Shown piece by piece: positions 51,340 to 59,147 of a stretch of DNA of 64,000 nt. Every line of letters begins with the position of its first letter. The first letter of the stretch is position 1. The translations under genes and the position numbers were made by a program. The stretch is from assembly GCA_017546025.1 (NCBI GenBank), contig JAFYYS010000027.1, forward strand, positions 1-64,000, read 5' to 3'. The DNA is from Lachnospiraceae bacterium. Lineage in GTDB: Bacteria; Bacillota; Clostridia; Lachnospirales; Lachnospiraceae. Under the pieces are notes generated by a model that worked only from the letters and a program-made list of their open reading frames with translations, had not been told where the DNA came from and searched no databases.

Positions 51340-52245
51340 ATGGCTAAAGCGAAACGTAAATCGATGGCCAAAGGGAATGCGAAAGCAGGATATCTGTTCA
51401 TCACTCCCTTCATAATCGGTTTCCTGTTATTCCTGGTTGTACCGCTCGTTCAGTCGCTTCGCATGTCCTTCTGCGAAGTTGCCGCTACGAACGGACAGGG
51501 ACTTAAGTATAAGTGGGTATTCCTTGACAAATACAAAGAAGTATTCTTCAAAGATCCCGATTATGTCCCGAGACTCCTTGACAACCTGAAGAACATGGCA
51601 TTGTTCGTTCCCGGAATTCTCGTATTCAGCTTCTTCATGGCGATTCTGCTGAATCAGGAATTTGCAGGCAGAGCATTTGTACGTGCCGTATTCTTCCTGC
51701 CGGTTATTCTTTCTTCCGGTATCATGGTAAGCATTGAGAGCAACAACTCTCTGATGGGCTCCATGCAGAGCGCCATCAAGGAAGACACTTCGCTGACTTC
51801 CATCACGAAGACGCTCGAGAACATCCTGCTGACCGGTGAGAAAGCAAGTAAGTTCTTTGAATATGTCATTAACCTCGTAGATAAGGTATACGATATCGCG
51901 AATTCTTCCGGTATTCAGATCATTATCTTCCTGTCCGGTTTGCAGACGATTTCGCCGAGCATGTACGAAGCAGCGAAGATTGAGGGTTGTACCGCATGGG
52001 AGAATTTCTGGAAGATTACTCTTCCGATGATCAGTTCCCTGATTCTGGTAAATGTCATCTATACGATTGTTGATTACTGTACGAAGTCCAACAACCAGGT
52101 TATGGATTTGATTAACGATAAACTCTTTAAGAACGTTGACTACGGTCTTTGTGCCGCAATGTCCTGGGTTTATTTCGGAGTGATAATGGTAATACTCGGC
52201 ATATTAGCATTCATTATTTCAAGGTGGGTATACTATTATGACTAG
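51340..52245 (+). CDS. ABC importer permease (second pair, MalF type)
   Basis: 301 residues with six helices and EAA loop SMYEAAKIEGCTAWE. The ATG follows the preceding stop with no gap and its AAAGGAGG lies in that gene. An insert of about 40 residues between helices 3 and 4 (IKEDTSLTSITKTLENILL) is unusual. Confidence 0.9.
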   Translation: MAKAKRKSMAKGNAKAGYLFITPFIIGFLLFLVVPLVQSLRMSFCEVAATNGQGLKYKWVFLDKYKEVFFKDPDYVPRLLDNLKNMALFVPGILVFSFFMAILLNQEFAGRAFVRAVFFLPVILSSGIMVSIESNNSLMGSMQSAIKEDTSLTSITKTLENILLTGEKASKFFEYVINLVDKVYDIANSSGIQIIIFLSGLQTISPSMYEAAKIEGCTAWENFWKITLPMISSLILVNVIYTIVDYCTKSNNQVMDLINDKLFKNVDYGLCAAMSWVYFGVIMVILGILAFIISRWVYYYD

Positions 52246-53260
52246 AAAAGAGAGACGTGCGTATTTCAAAGAAAGAAACAGGAAGTCCGGAGGATACCTG
52301 TTACGGAAGAAGATTTGGAATTTCATCTTCCGTTTTTGCCGAGCGGTATTGATTTTCGGATTGTGCTTCCTGATTCTGCAGCCTTTGTTGAATAAGATTT
52401 CCCTTTGTTTCATGACAAAGGACGATTTGTTCGACCGTACGGTCATCAGTATACCGAGACACTTTTCCACTCAGGCCATCCGCCTCGGATGGAAGTTGAT
52501 GTATCACTTCAAACCGTTCTGGTATTCCATCTGGATCGGCGTACTGGTTGGTGTCCTTCAGGTTATTTCCAGTACCCTTGTCGGTTACGGATTTGCCAGA
52601 TTCAAGTTCCCGCTTAAGAACTTCTGGTTTGCCTGTGTCATCCTGATGATCATTGTTCCTCCGCAGACACTGCTTACTCCTATGTATCTGATGTTCTCCG
52701 ATTTCGACATCTTCGGAATCATCAAAGCAGTTCACGGCGGTAAGGGAGTCAACCTTCTCGGCTCCTTCTGGGCATACCTTGCGGTATGTGCAGGTTGTGC
52801 CGGTTACAAGAGCGGCCTTTACATTTACATGATGCGTCAGCATTTCCGTAATGAGCCGAAAGAACTTGAGGAAGCAGCATGGGTAGACGGTTGCGGTAAG
52901 TTCCGTACTTTCTGGAGCATCCTTCTCCCCGGTGCAAGACCGATGATGGTTTCCTGTTTCCTGTTTGCATTTGTTTGGTGGTGGACCGATGGTATTTACT
53001 CCCGAATCTTCTTCTCAAGAGGTATGGGATGGTATACCGTTGCGAACTGTCTGCCCGGTGTTGTAGAACGTTTGAACCACGAGTATAAACAGATTTTCAA
53101 TATCGTGTCGAGCTCCGGTGGTAACTTCGTTCCCCCGGCTTACGGTAACCAGATTCTGTCCGCTGCAACGATGATCACACTGGTGCCTATCATTATCATC
53201 TATCTGCTGGCCCAGAAGAGCTTCGTTGAAAGTATCAGCCAGAGTGGTATTAAAGGCTGA
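52238..53260 (+). CDS. ABC importer permease (second pair, MalG type)
   Basis: 340 residues, longer than usual because of a 35-residue basic cytoplasmic start (RKERRAYFKERNRK) and an extra loop (FDIFGIIKAVHGGKGVNLLG). EAA loop ELEEAAWVDGCGKFR. Overlaps the preceding permease by 8 bp. With it and the downstream lipoprotein it forms the second importer of the locus. Confidence 0.9.
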   Translation: MTRKERRAYFKERNRKSGGYLLRKKIWNFIFRFCRAVLIFGLCFLILQPLLNKISLCFMTKDDLFDRTVISIPRHFSTQAIRLGWKLMYHFKPFWYSIWIGVLVGVLQVISSTLVGYGFARFKFPLKNFWFACVILMIIVPPQTLLTPMYLMFSDFDIFGIIKAVHGGKGVNLLGSFWAYLAVCAGCAGYKSGLYIYMMRQHFRNEPKELEEAAWVDGCGKFRTFWSILLPGARPMMVSCFLFAFVWWWTDGIYSRIFFSRGMGWYTVANCLPGVVERLNHEYKQIFNIVSSSGGNFVPPAYGNQILSAATMITLVPIIIIYLLAQKSFVESISQSGIKG

Positions 53261-53274
53261 TGCACAAACCCGAA

Positions 53275-53355
53275 TTAAAGTCGTGACGACGGCTTTAAGA
53301 TATCGGTTCCCAGGCATGGGGGCGCCCTTCATACTTCTCACCTCACGGTGAGGAG
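53275..53355 (+). promoter_or_regulatory. two hairpins ahead of the binding protein gene
   Basis: TTAAAGTCG / CGGCTTTAA (53275-53298) and CTTCTCACC / GGTGAGGAG (53334-53355), each nine pairs with one G-T pair, no T-runs. Such stems usually stabilise or set a processing point in operon mRNA, matching the very strong codon bias of the next gene. Confidence 0.55.
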
Positions 53356-53401
53356 TTGGCCCGGGATAATCGAATTCATTATTTAAAGGAGGATCCTTAA
53401 A

Positions 53402-54838
53402 ATGAGAAACGCAAAGAAACTTGTGCTCGTGCTTGCTGTTGCTGTCTTCGCATTCTGCTTCGTAGCATGCGATGGAAAGAATAACAAGGCTACGGACACC
53501 CCTACTCCTACGCAGGCTGCTACTCAGGCACCTACCGAGGATGTAACCCCTACCCCTACTCCCAGAGATTGTAAGGGTATCGAAGTTTTCCTTCTTGACT
53601 GGTGGTCAAACCCTGAGACCTGGAGAACACCGAACAACCAGTATCAGACCGTATTCTTTGATATGCTCGCTGATGCTGAGGAAACCTACAACTTCAAGTT
53701 CAACCGTAAGAATGCTGAGTACGGCTGGGGTAACAACTACATTGAAGCAACGACCCTTTCCATCACCAACAACAAGCCCGACGGCCAGATTGTAACGATG
53801 GATAACCGTTGGATCGCTTCTCTTCTGAGCAACGGTCAGTTTACGGATGTAAGCAAGGTTTCTACCGTTGACTGGAACGACGAGAAGTGGAATGCAAGAG
53901 TTAAAGAAGTTATGACCATTAATGGCGGTCTCTACGGCTTTGCTGCAGGTACCGAGGCCAGAACCGGTGTCTTCTTCAACAAGGGCATCTTCAAGCAGTT
54001 CAACGTTGATCCTGAGCTTCCTTACGACCTTCAGAAGGAAGGCAAGTGGAGTTGGGAAGAGTTCTCCAAGCTCTGCAAGCAGCTCACCAAGGATACCAAC
54101 AACGACGATGTTACTGATGTTTACGCAGTTTGCGGACAGGATTACATTGTAGCTTACGGCGCAATGCAGTCCAATGGTGTATTCGTAATCGAGAAGGAGT
54201 CCAATGGTCTCCTTAAGGTTAACGCCAGCGATTCCAAGGTTATCGATGCGCTGAACTTTGTTACCAGCCTTCGTACCGATGGTTACATGTTCCCGAGACC
54301 GGAGACGGTTGACGGTTCCAACTGGGATTTCTTCAAGAAGGCTTTCTATGATGGTAAGTCTGCTATGTACATCGAGGAAGAGTGGGCTGATACCCAGGAA
54401 ATCAGAGTTAACGCTCCTGAGCTTGACTACGGTTTCGTATGCTTCCCTTATGGTCCTGCAGAAGGCAAGCTTGTTTCCATCATTCGTGAGAACATCCTCT
54501 TCGTTCCTAGCTGCCCGGCTACCGCTGATGTTGTAGAAGATATCCTCTTCGCTTACAACATTTACACTTCTACTCCTGAGGAGTACAAGGGTGATGACGC
54601 TATCTGGCAGTCCAGCTACGACTGGAAGTTCAACGATGAGAGAGCTGTCAACGAGACCATTCGCCTTATGGTGAAAGATCTTCCTCAGTTGATGTATGCA
54701 GCTACTCTTCTTCCGCAGTTTGGTGATGAGTCCTGGCCGGCTGAGCTCCAGGCAGGCAGCACTGTAGCTGAGGTTCTTGAGTCCTGGACTCCTAAGTGGG
54801 AGACCGAAGTTGGTGACTTCAACGCTAAGTTCAAGTAA
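53402..54838 (+). CDS. sugar ABC importer, substrate-binding lipoprotein (second)
   Basis: 478 residues. Signal peptide with lipobox FVAC (about 20-23), a Thr/Pro-rich tether (DTPTPTQAATQAPTEDV), then a family 1 binding domain (GIEVFLLDWWSNPETW onward). It serves the permease pair just upstream. Codons are enriched in T-ending triplets, as in the gene at 28098, suggesting very high expression. Start after AAAGGAGG. Confidence 0.92.
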   Translation: MRNAKKLVLVLAVAVFAFCFVACDGKNNKATDTPTPTQAATQAPTEDVTPTPTPRDCKGIEVFLLDWWSNPETWRTPNNQYQTVFFDMLADAEETYNFKFNRKNAEYGWGNNYIEATTLSITNNKPDGQIVTMDNRWIASLLSNGQFTDVSKVSTVDWNDEKWNARVKEVMTINGGLYGFAAGTEARTGVFFNKGIFKQFNVDPELPYDLQKEGKWSWEEFSKLCKQLTKDTNNDDVTDVYAVCGQDYIVAYGAMQSNGVFVIEKESNGLLKVNASDSKVIDALNFVTSLRTDGYMFPRPETVDGSNWDFFKKAFYDGKSAMYIEEEWADTQEIRVNAPELDYGFVCFPYGPAEGKLVSIIRENILFVPSCPATADVVEDILFAYNIYTSTPEEYKGDDAIWQSSYDWKFNDERAVNETIRLMVKDLPQLMYAATLLPQFGDESWPAELQAGSTVAEVLESWTPKWETEVGDFNAKFK

Positions 54839-54862
54839 AACATAATTGTTTTTTGGACTCTA

Positions 54863-54940
54863 TTCCCTTTGAGAGGGGAATTCCTTCGGGAATTCCCCTC
54901 TTATCACAAGTAGCAGAAAACTGTTGCCTGTGATAAGAGG
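54863..54940 (+). promoter_or_regulatory. mutually exclusive hairpins between binding protein and GH3 genes
   Basis: Hairpin A: AGAGGGGAATTCC (54872-54884) / GGAATTCCCCTCT (54889-54901), UUCG-type loop. Hairpin B: CCTCTTATCACA (54897-54908) / TGTGATAAGAGG (54929-54940), 20-base loop. Both are perfect and share 54897-54901, so they compete at that edge. No T-run follows either. Confidence 0.7.
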
Positions 54941-54982
54941 ATGCCCAAAGGGTTTTCCCGCGTAATACAATCGGAGGCTTAT

Positions 54983-57157
54983 ATGAGCAAACCCGTCTAT
55001 CTTGATGAGTCTCGTACCTTTTCGGAAAGAGCAGCTGCGCTGGTGTCGGAGATGACTTTAGAGGAAAAGGTCATGGAGACTCTTTTTAATGCACCGGCAA
55101 TTGAGCGCCTTGATGTAAAAGCGTACAACTATTGGAACGAAGCCCTGCACGGTGTTGCCAGGGCAGGCGTTGCCACCGTATTCCCGCAGGCCATCGGCCT
55201 GGCGGCTGCTTTTGATGAGGAAATGATGGAACAGGTCGGCGATGTCATCTCGACCGAGGGCCGTGCCAAATTCAACATGCAGTCCGCATACGGTGACCGT
55301 GACATCTATAAGGGCCTGACCTTCTGGTCTCCGAACGTGAACATCTTCCGTGATCCCCGCTGGGGCCGCGGCCATGAGACCTACGGAGAGGACCCGTATC
55401 TGAGCAGCCGTCTCGGCGTGCGTTTCATCGAAGGCATCCAGGGCCATGATCCGAAATACCTGAAGGCCGCAGCATGCGCCAAGCATTTCGCCGTGCACAG
55501 CGGTCCCGAAGACATCCGCCATTCCTTCAACGCGGTTGTTTCCGAGCAGGATCTTTATGAGACATATCTGCCGGCTTTTGAAGCATGCGTGACCGAGGGC
55601 AACGTTGAGGCTGTCATGGGCGCCTACAACCGCACGAACGGCGAACCTTGCTGCGGAAGCAAAAAGCTTCTGACGGATCTGCTCCGTGAGCGTTGGCATT
55701 TTTCAGGGCATGTAACATCCGACTGCTGGGCACTCAAGGACTTCCACGAGGGGCACATGGTAACGTCGAATGAAGTGGAGACCGTCGCGCTTGCGATGAA
55801 TGCGGGCTGCGATCTGAACTGCGGCAATCTGTATGTGCGCCTTCTGCAGGCGGTTAAGGAAGGGCTTGTCGAAGAAGCAACGATTGACCGCGCGCTCACG
55901 AGACTGTTCACGACCCGCATGAAGCTCGGTCTGTTCGATCAGCCGGAGAATGTGCCGTATTCCGCCATCGGTTATGACGCTGTTGATACGGACGAAAACC
56001 GCGCGTTTAACCGGAGCGTTGCGAAGAAGACGATTGTCCTTTTGAAAAATGAGGACAGCCTCCTGCCGCTTGACCTCAGTAATCTTGGCACCATCGGTGT
56101 CATCGGCCCCAATGCAGACAACAGAAAGGCCCTTGTGGGCAACTACGAGGGCACCAGCTCGCAATATATTACCGTACTTGAAGGAATTCGCGACTACGTC
56201 GGAAACAACGCCAGAATCGTTTATTCCGAGGGCTGTCACCTGTTCAAGGACCGCGTGCAGGGACTCGGACAGGCCAATGACCGCATCGCCGAGGTAAAGG
56301 CTGTTGCGGCGATGAGTGACGTCGTGATTGCCGTGATGGGACTCGATCCCGGACTCGAAGGCGAAGAGGGCGACCAGGGTAACGAATTTGCCTCGGGCGA
56401 TAAGCCGAATCTCAAGCTTCCGGGACTGCAGGAAGAGGTTCTCAAGGTTCTTTCGGAAAGCGGCAAGCCGGTTGTTTTAGTGCTTCTTTCGGGAAGCGCT
56501 CTGGCGGTTCCTTTTGCGGACGAGCATATCCCCGCCATCCTGGAGGGCTGGTATCCGGGAGCGCAGGGCGGCCGCGCAATCGCAGACATTCTGTTCGGCG
56601 CCGCATGTCCGGAGGGCAAGCTTCCGGTGACGTTCTACCGTTCCGACGAAGATCTGCCGGCATTCACCGATTATGCGATGAAGGGCAGAACATACCGTTA
56701 CATGGAGAAGGATGCGCTGTATCCGTTCGGCTACGGCCTGAGTTATACAAAGTTCGCTTTCACGGACGCAGGCATCAGCGGTACCGTTTCGGACGGAGCG
56801 GAGGTAACCGTGACCGTGACCAATACGGGAAGCATGGAAGGCCGCGAGACCGTTCAGGTTTATGTGAAATCGCCGCTTAAAGGCTCGCCGAATGCCCAGC
56901 TGAAGGGGCTTAAGAAGCTTTCGCTCAAGCCGGGCGAGTCGAAGACTGTCACGATTCCGGTTTCCGCGAAATCGTTCGGCGTATACGACGAGAAGGCCGA
57001 CCGCGTGATTGTACCGGGCGAGTATGAGATTTATGTGGGTGGTTCCGCTCCTGATCAGAGAAGTGCGGAACTTTTGGGGAGAACACCGCAGAGGCTGTCG
57101 CTTCGCTACGACGGACCGCGTGCGGCATTTGACGATACGGAGAAGAAATACGTATGA
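54983..57157 (+). CDS. glycoside hydrolase family 3, beta-xylosidase/glucosidase-like
   Basis: A 724-residue enzyme without signal peptide, so cytoplasmic, that cleaves beta-linked oligosaccharides after import. The N-terminal barrel has YNYWNEALHGVARAG and TVFPQAIGLAAAFD, the pattern of the beta-xylosidase branch. The nucleophile is Asp247 in VTSDCW. A second alpha/beta domain carries GLEGEEGDQGNEFASGD with the likely acid/base region. A C-terminal fibronectin-like domain (NTGSMEGRETVQVYV) completes the usual order. Start after CGGAGG; the in-frame ATG at 54941 lies directly after hairpin B without a site. Shares ATGA with the next gene. Confidence 0.9.
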   Translation: MSKPVYLDESRTFSERAAALVSEMTLEEKVMETLFNAPAIERLDVKAYNYWNEALHGVARAGVATVFPQAIGLAAAFDEEMMEQVGDVISTEGRAKFNMQSAYGDRDIYKGLTFWSPNVNIFRDPRWGRGHETYGEDPYLSSRLGVRFIEGIQGHDPKYLKAAACAKHFAVHSGPEDIRHSFNAVVSEQDLYETYLPAFEACVTEGNVEAVMGAYNRTNGEPCCGSKKLLTDLLRERWHFSGHVTSDCWALKDFHEGHMVTSNEVETVALAMNAGCDLNCGNLYVRLLQAVKEGLVEEATIDRALTRLFTTRMKLGLFDQPENVPYSAIGYDAVDTDENRAFNRSVAKKTIVLLKNEDSLLPLDLSNLGTIGVIGPNADNRKALVGNYEGTSSQYITVLEGIRDYVGNNARIVYSEGCHLFKDRVQGLGQANDRIAEVKAVAAMSDVVIAVMGLDPGLEGEEGDQGNEFASGDKPNLKLPGLQEEVLKVLSESGKPVVLVLLSGSALAVPFADEHIPAILEGWYPGAQGGRAIADILFGAACPEGKLPVTFYRSDEDLPAFTDYAMKGRTYRYMEKDALYPFGYGLSYTKFAFTDAGISGTVSDGAEVTVTVTNTGSMEGRETVQVYVKSPLKGSPNAQLKGLKKLSLKPGESKTVTIPVSAKSFGVYDEKADRVIVPGEYEIYVGGSAPDQRSAELLGRTPQRLSLRYDGPRAAFDDTEKKYV

Positions 57158-57756
57158 ATGATGAAGAACTTGAATTAACGGAAGAGGCTGTGGAAAAGGA
57201 GACGTCTGACGCCCTTTGTGACGAGCAGGAGCCCGTGGAAACCGAGGAGGAGAGAAAGGCACGGAAGCGGAAGGAACTGAGAGGCGACATCGTATTTTTC
57301 ATCGTCAGTTTCATCGTGATTTACACAATCTTCCGGATCTTTCCGCCGTACCACGTGTCCGGCAACTCCATGAACAATACGCTGCAGAATAAGGCGTTCG
57401 GCTTCGGCATTGTATTCTTTACGCCGGATTACGGCGACATCGTTGTGCTGCACGGCGATGACGGAAAGACGAACAACGACGATTTCATCAAGCGCGTCAT
57501 CGGAAAGCCCGGCGATGTACTCGACATCACCGACGGACACGTTGTCCGTAACGGCGAGGAGATAACCGAGGAGTATGCTTATTACGACCCGAACAGCATT
57601 GCGAACGGCATCACGCAGCATGTCGAGCTCCGCGAAGGCGAGTATTTCGTCATGGGCGATAACCGGATGCATTCCTCGGACAGCAGATACTTCGGAGCAA
57701 TCAAAAAGTCCGAAATGAAATGCAAGATGCTGTTCTTCCTGTGGGGCAAAAAATGA
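57154..57756 (+). CDS. lepB: signal peptidase I
   Basis: Removes signal peptides of secreted proteins on the outer face of the membrane. 200 residues: an acidic N-terminal tail (1-45, rich in Glu), one membrane helix (about 47-65), Ser72 in SGNSM, Lys113 in FIKRVIG, and the MGDNRMHSSDSR box near 170. The start overlaps the GH3 stop (ATGA), so it is translationally coupled to a glycan locus that makes several secreted proteins. The symbol is a family name; the cell may have more copies. Confidence 0.9.
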   Translation: MNDEELELTEEAVEKETSDALCDEQEPVETEEERKARKRKELRGDIVFFIVSFIVIYTIFRIFPPYHVSGNSMNNTLQNKAFGFGIVFFTPDYGDIVVLHGDDGKTNNDDFIKRVIGKPGDVLDITDGHVVRNGEEITEEYAYYDPNSIANGITQHVELREGEYFVMGDNRMHSSDSRYFGAIKKSEMKCKMLFFLWGKK

Positions 57757-57763
57757 GTGTGAA

Positions 57764-57793
57764 AGGAGTGGGAGAGGTCCTGCTCCTTTTTTC
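57764..57793 (+). terminator. terminator of the glycan locus
   Basis: GGAG / CTCC stem with an inner GAGG/CCTG-like pairing, followed by TTTTTT. A modest stem with a good T-run. Confidence 0.6.
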
Positions 57794-57835
57794 GTGCAGG
57801 AAAGGGCAGACGTCGCATTTACCATTGACAAATAC

Positions 57836-57864
57836 TTGATTTAGGGGGGAGTTTCTGCTATAAT
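57836..57864 (+). promoter_or_regulatory. fba promoter
   Basis: TTGATT (57836-57841), 17 bp, TATAAT (57859-57864). A TTGACA at 57825 is too far from the -10. Confidence 0.7.
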
Positions 57865-57935
57865 CATCTCGGCTGTGCGGTTTGTCCGCGCGACCGTCTG
57901 AAATTAAATCTTATTTTAAGAAAGGAAGATATATC

Positions 57936-58904
57936 ATGGCTTTAGTTACCACAAAAGAAATGTTTGCGAAAGCTTATGACGGCGGCTACGCTATCGGTGC
58001 TTTTAACGTAAACAACATGGAAATCGTTCAGGGTATCACTGAGGCTGCAGGCGAGCTGAACAGCCCTGTTATCCTTCAGGTATCCAAGGGTGCACGCGCG
58101 TATGCAAACCACACCTACCTTGTAAAACTCGTTGAGGCTGCCGTTATCGAGAATCCTCAGATTCCGATCGCTCTTCACCTTGACCATGGTGACAGCTTTG
58201 AACTTTGTAAGTCCTGCATCGACGGCGGTTTCACTTCCGTTATGATCGATGCTTCCAGCAAGTCCTTCGATGAGAACGTTGCTCTTACCAAGCAGGTTGT
58301 TGAGTATGCACATGCTCACGGCGTTGTAGTTGAGGCTGAGCTCGGTACTCTCGCCGGCATTGAGGATGAGGTTGTTGTAGAGTCCGGTAAGGAAAGCTAC
58401 ACCCGTCCTGAAGAGGTTGAGGAATTCGTTGCAAGAACCGGATGTGACTCCCTTGCAATTGCTATCGGAACCTCTCACGGCGCATACAAGTTCACCGCTG
58501 CACAGTGCACGAGAAATGCTGACGGCATCCTTGTTCCCCCGCCGCTCCGTTTTGACGTACTCGAGGAGTGCATCAAGAGACTTCCCGGCTTCCCGATTGT
58601 TCTTCACGGCTCCAGCTCCGTTCCGCAGGAATTCGTTAAGATGGTTAACCAGTACGGCGGCAATATGCCTGATGCCGTAGGTATTCCGGAAGAGCAGCTT
58701 CGTAAGGCAGCTCAGCTTGCCGTATGTAAGATCAATATCGACTCCGATATCCGTCTTGCCATGACCGGTAACATCCGTAAGTACTTCGCAGAGCATCCGG
58801 ATCATTTCGATCCCCGTCAGTATCTGAAGCCCGCCCGTCAGGCTGTTAAGGATATGGTTGCTCATAAGATTAAGTACGTACTTGGTTCCGATAATAAGAT
58901 CTAA
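57936..58904 (+). CDS. fba: class II fructose-1,6-bisphosphate aldolase
   Basis: Central glycolysis: splits fructose-1,6-bisphosphate to DHAP and GAP using zinc. The 322-residue length is normal. Asp83 and His84 in HLDHGD, the VEAELG loop, the IGTSHGAYK His, and VLHGSSS are the metal and phosphate sites. Start after AAGGAAG; the earlier in-frame codon at 57882 lies close to the -10 and has no site. Strong codon bias toward T- and C-ending triplets fits high expression. Monocistronic with its own promoter and terminator. Confidence 0.95.
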   Translation: MALVTTKEMFAKAYDGGYAIGAFNVNNMEIVQGITEAAGELNSPVILQVSKGARAYANHTYLVKLVEAAVIENPQIPIALHLDHGDSFELCKSCIDGGFTSVMIDASSKSFDENVALTKQVVEYAHAHGVVVEAELGTLAGIEDEVVVESGKESYTRPEEVEEFVARTGCDSLAIAIGTSHGAYKFTAAQCTRNADGILVPPPLRFDVLEECIKRLPGFPIVLHGSSSVPQEFVKMVNQYGGNMPDAVGIPEEQLRKAAQLAVCKINIDSDIRLAMTGNIRKYFAEHPDHFDPRQYLKPARQAVKDMVAHKIKYVLGSDNKI

Positions 58905-58919
58905 TTCAAGCGACTTCAG

Positions 58920-58950
58920 AGGGTCGGGCGTTTGCTCGGCCCTTTTTTTT
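58920..58950 (+). terminator. fba terminator
   Basis: GGGTCG / CGGCCC stem with an extended loop, followed by eight T. Confidence 0.8.
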
Positions 58951-58954
58951 CCTC

Positions 58955-58984
58955 TTGACTTTCCGCAAACGGTTATGGTATGGT
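58955..58984 (+). promoter_or_regulatory. possible promoter of the surface adhesin gene
   Basis: TTGACT (58955-58960), 18 bp, TATGGT (58979-58984). The 160-base leader that follows contains TCGG/CCGA stems but nothing recognised. Confidence 0.45.
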
Positions 58985-59147
58985 AATCCTACCGGAACCA
59001 AAGCGCAGATTCTTCCGGTTTCTTCGTCGGATTCTTCCGACATCCAAAAGGTCATTCGACCGAATTACCCGCTTATTGCATGCACCTTGACAATTGAACT
59101 TTTCTGAAACTCTGACAATTTCTGTAATTCTGAGAGGTTTTTTTGTT

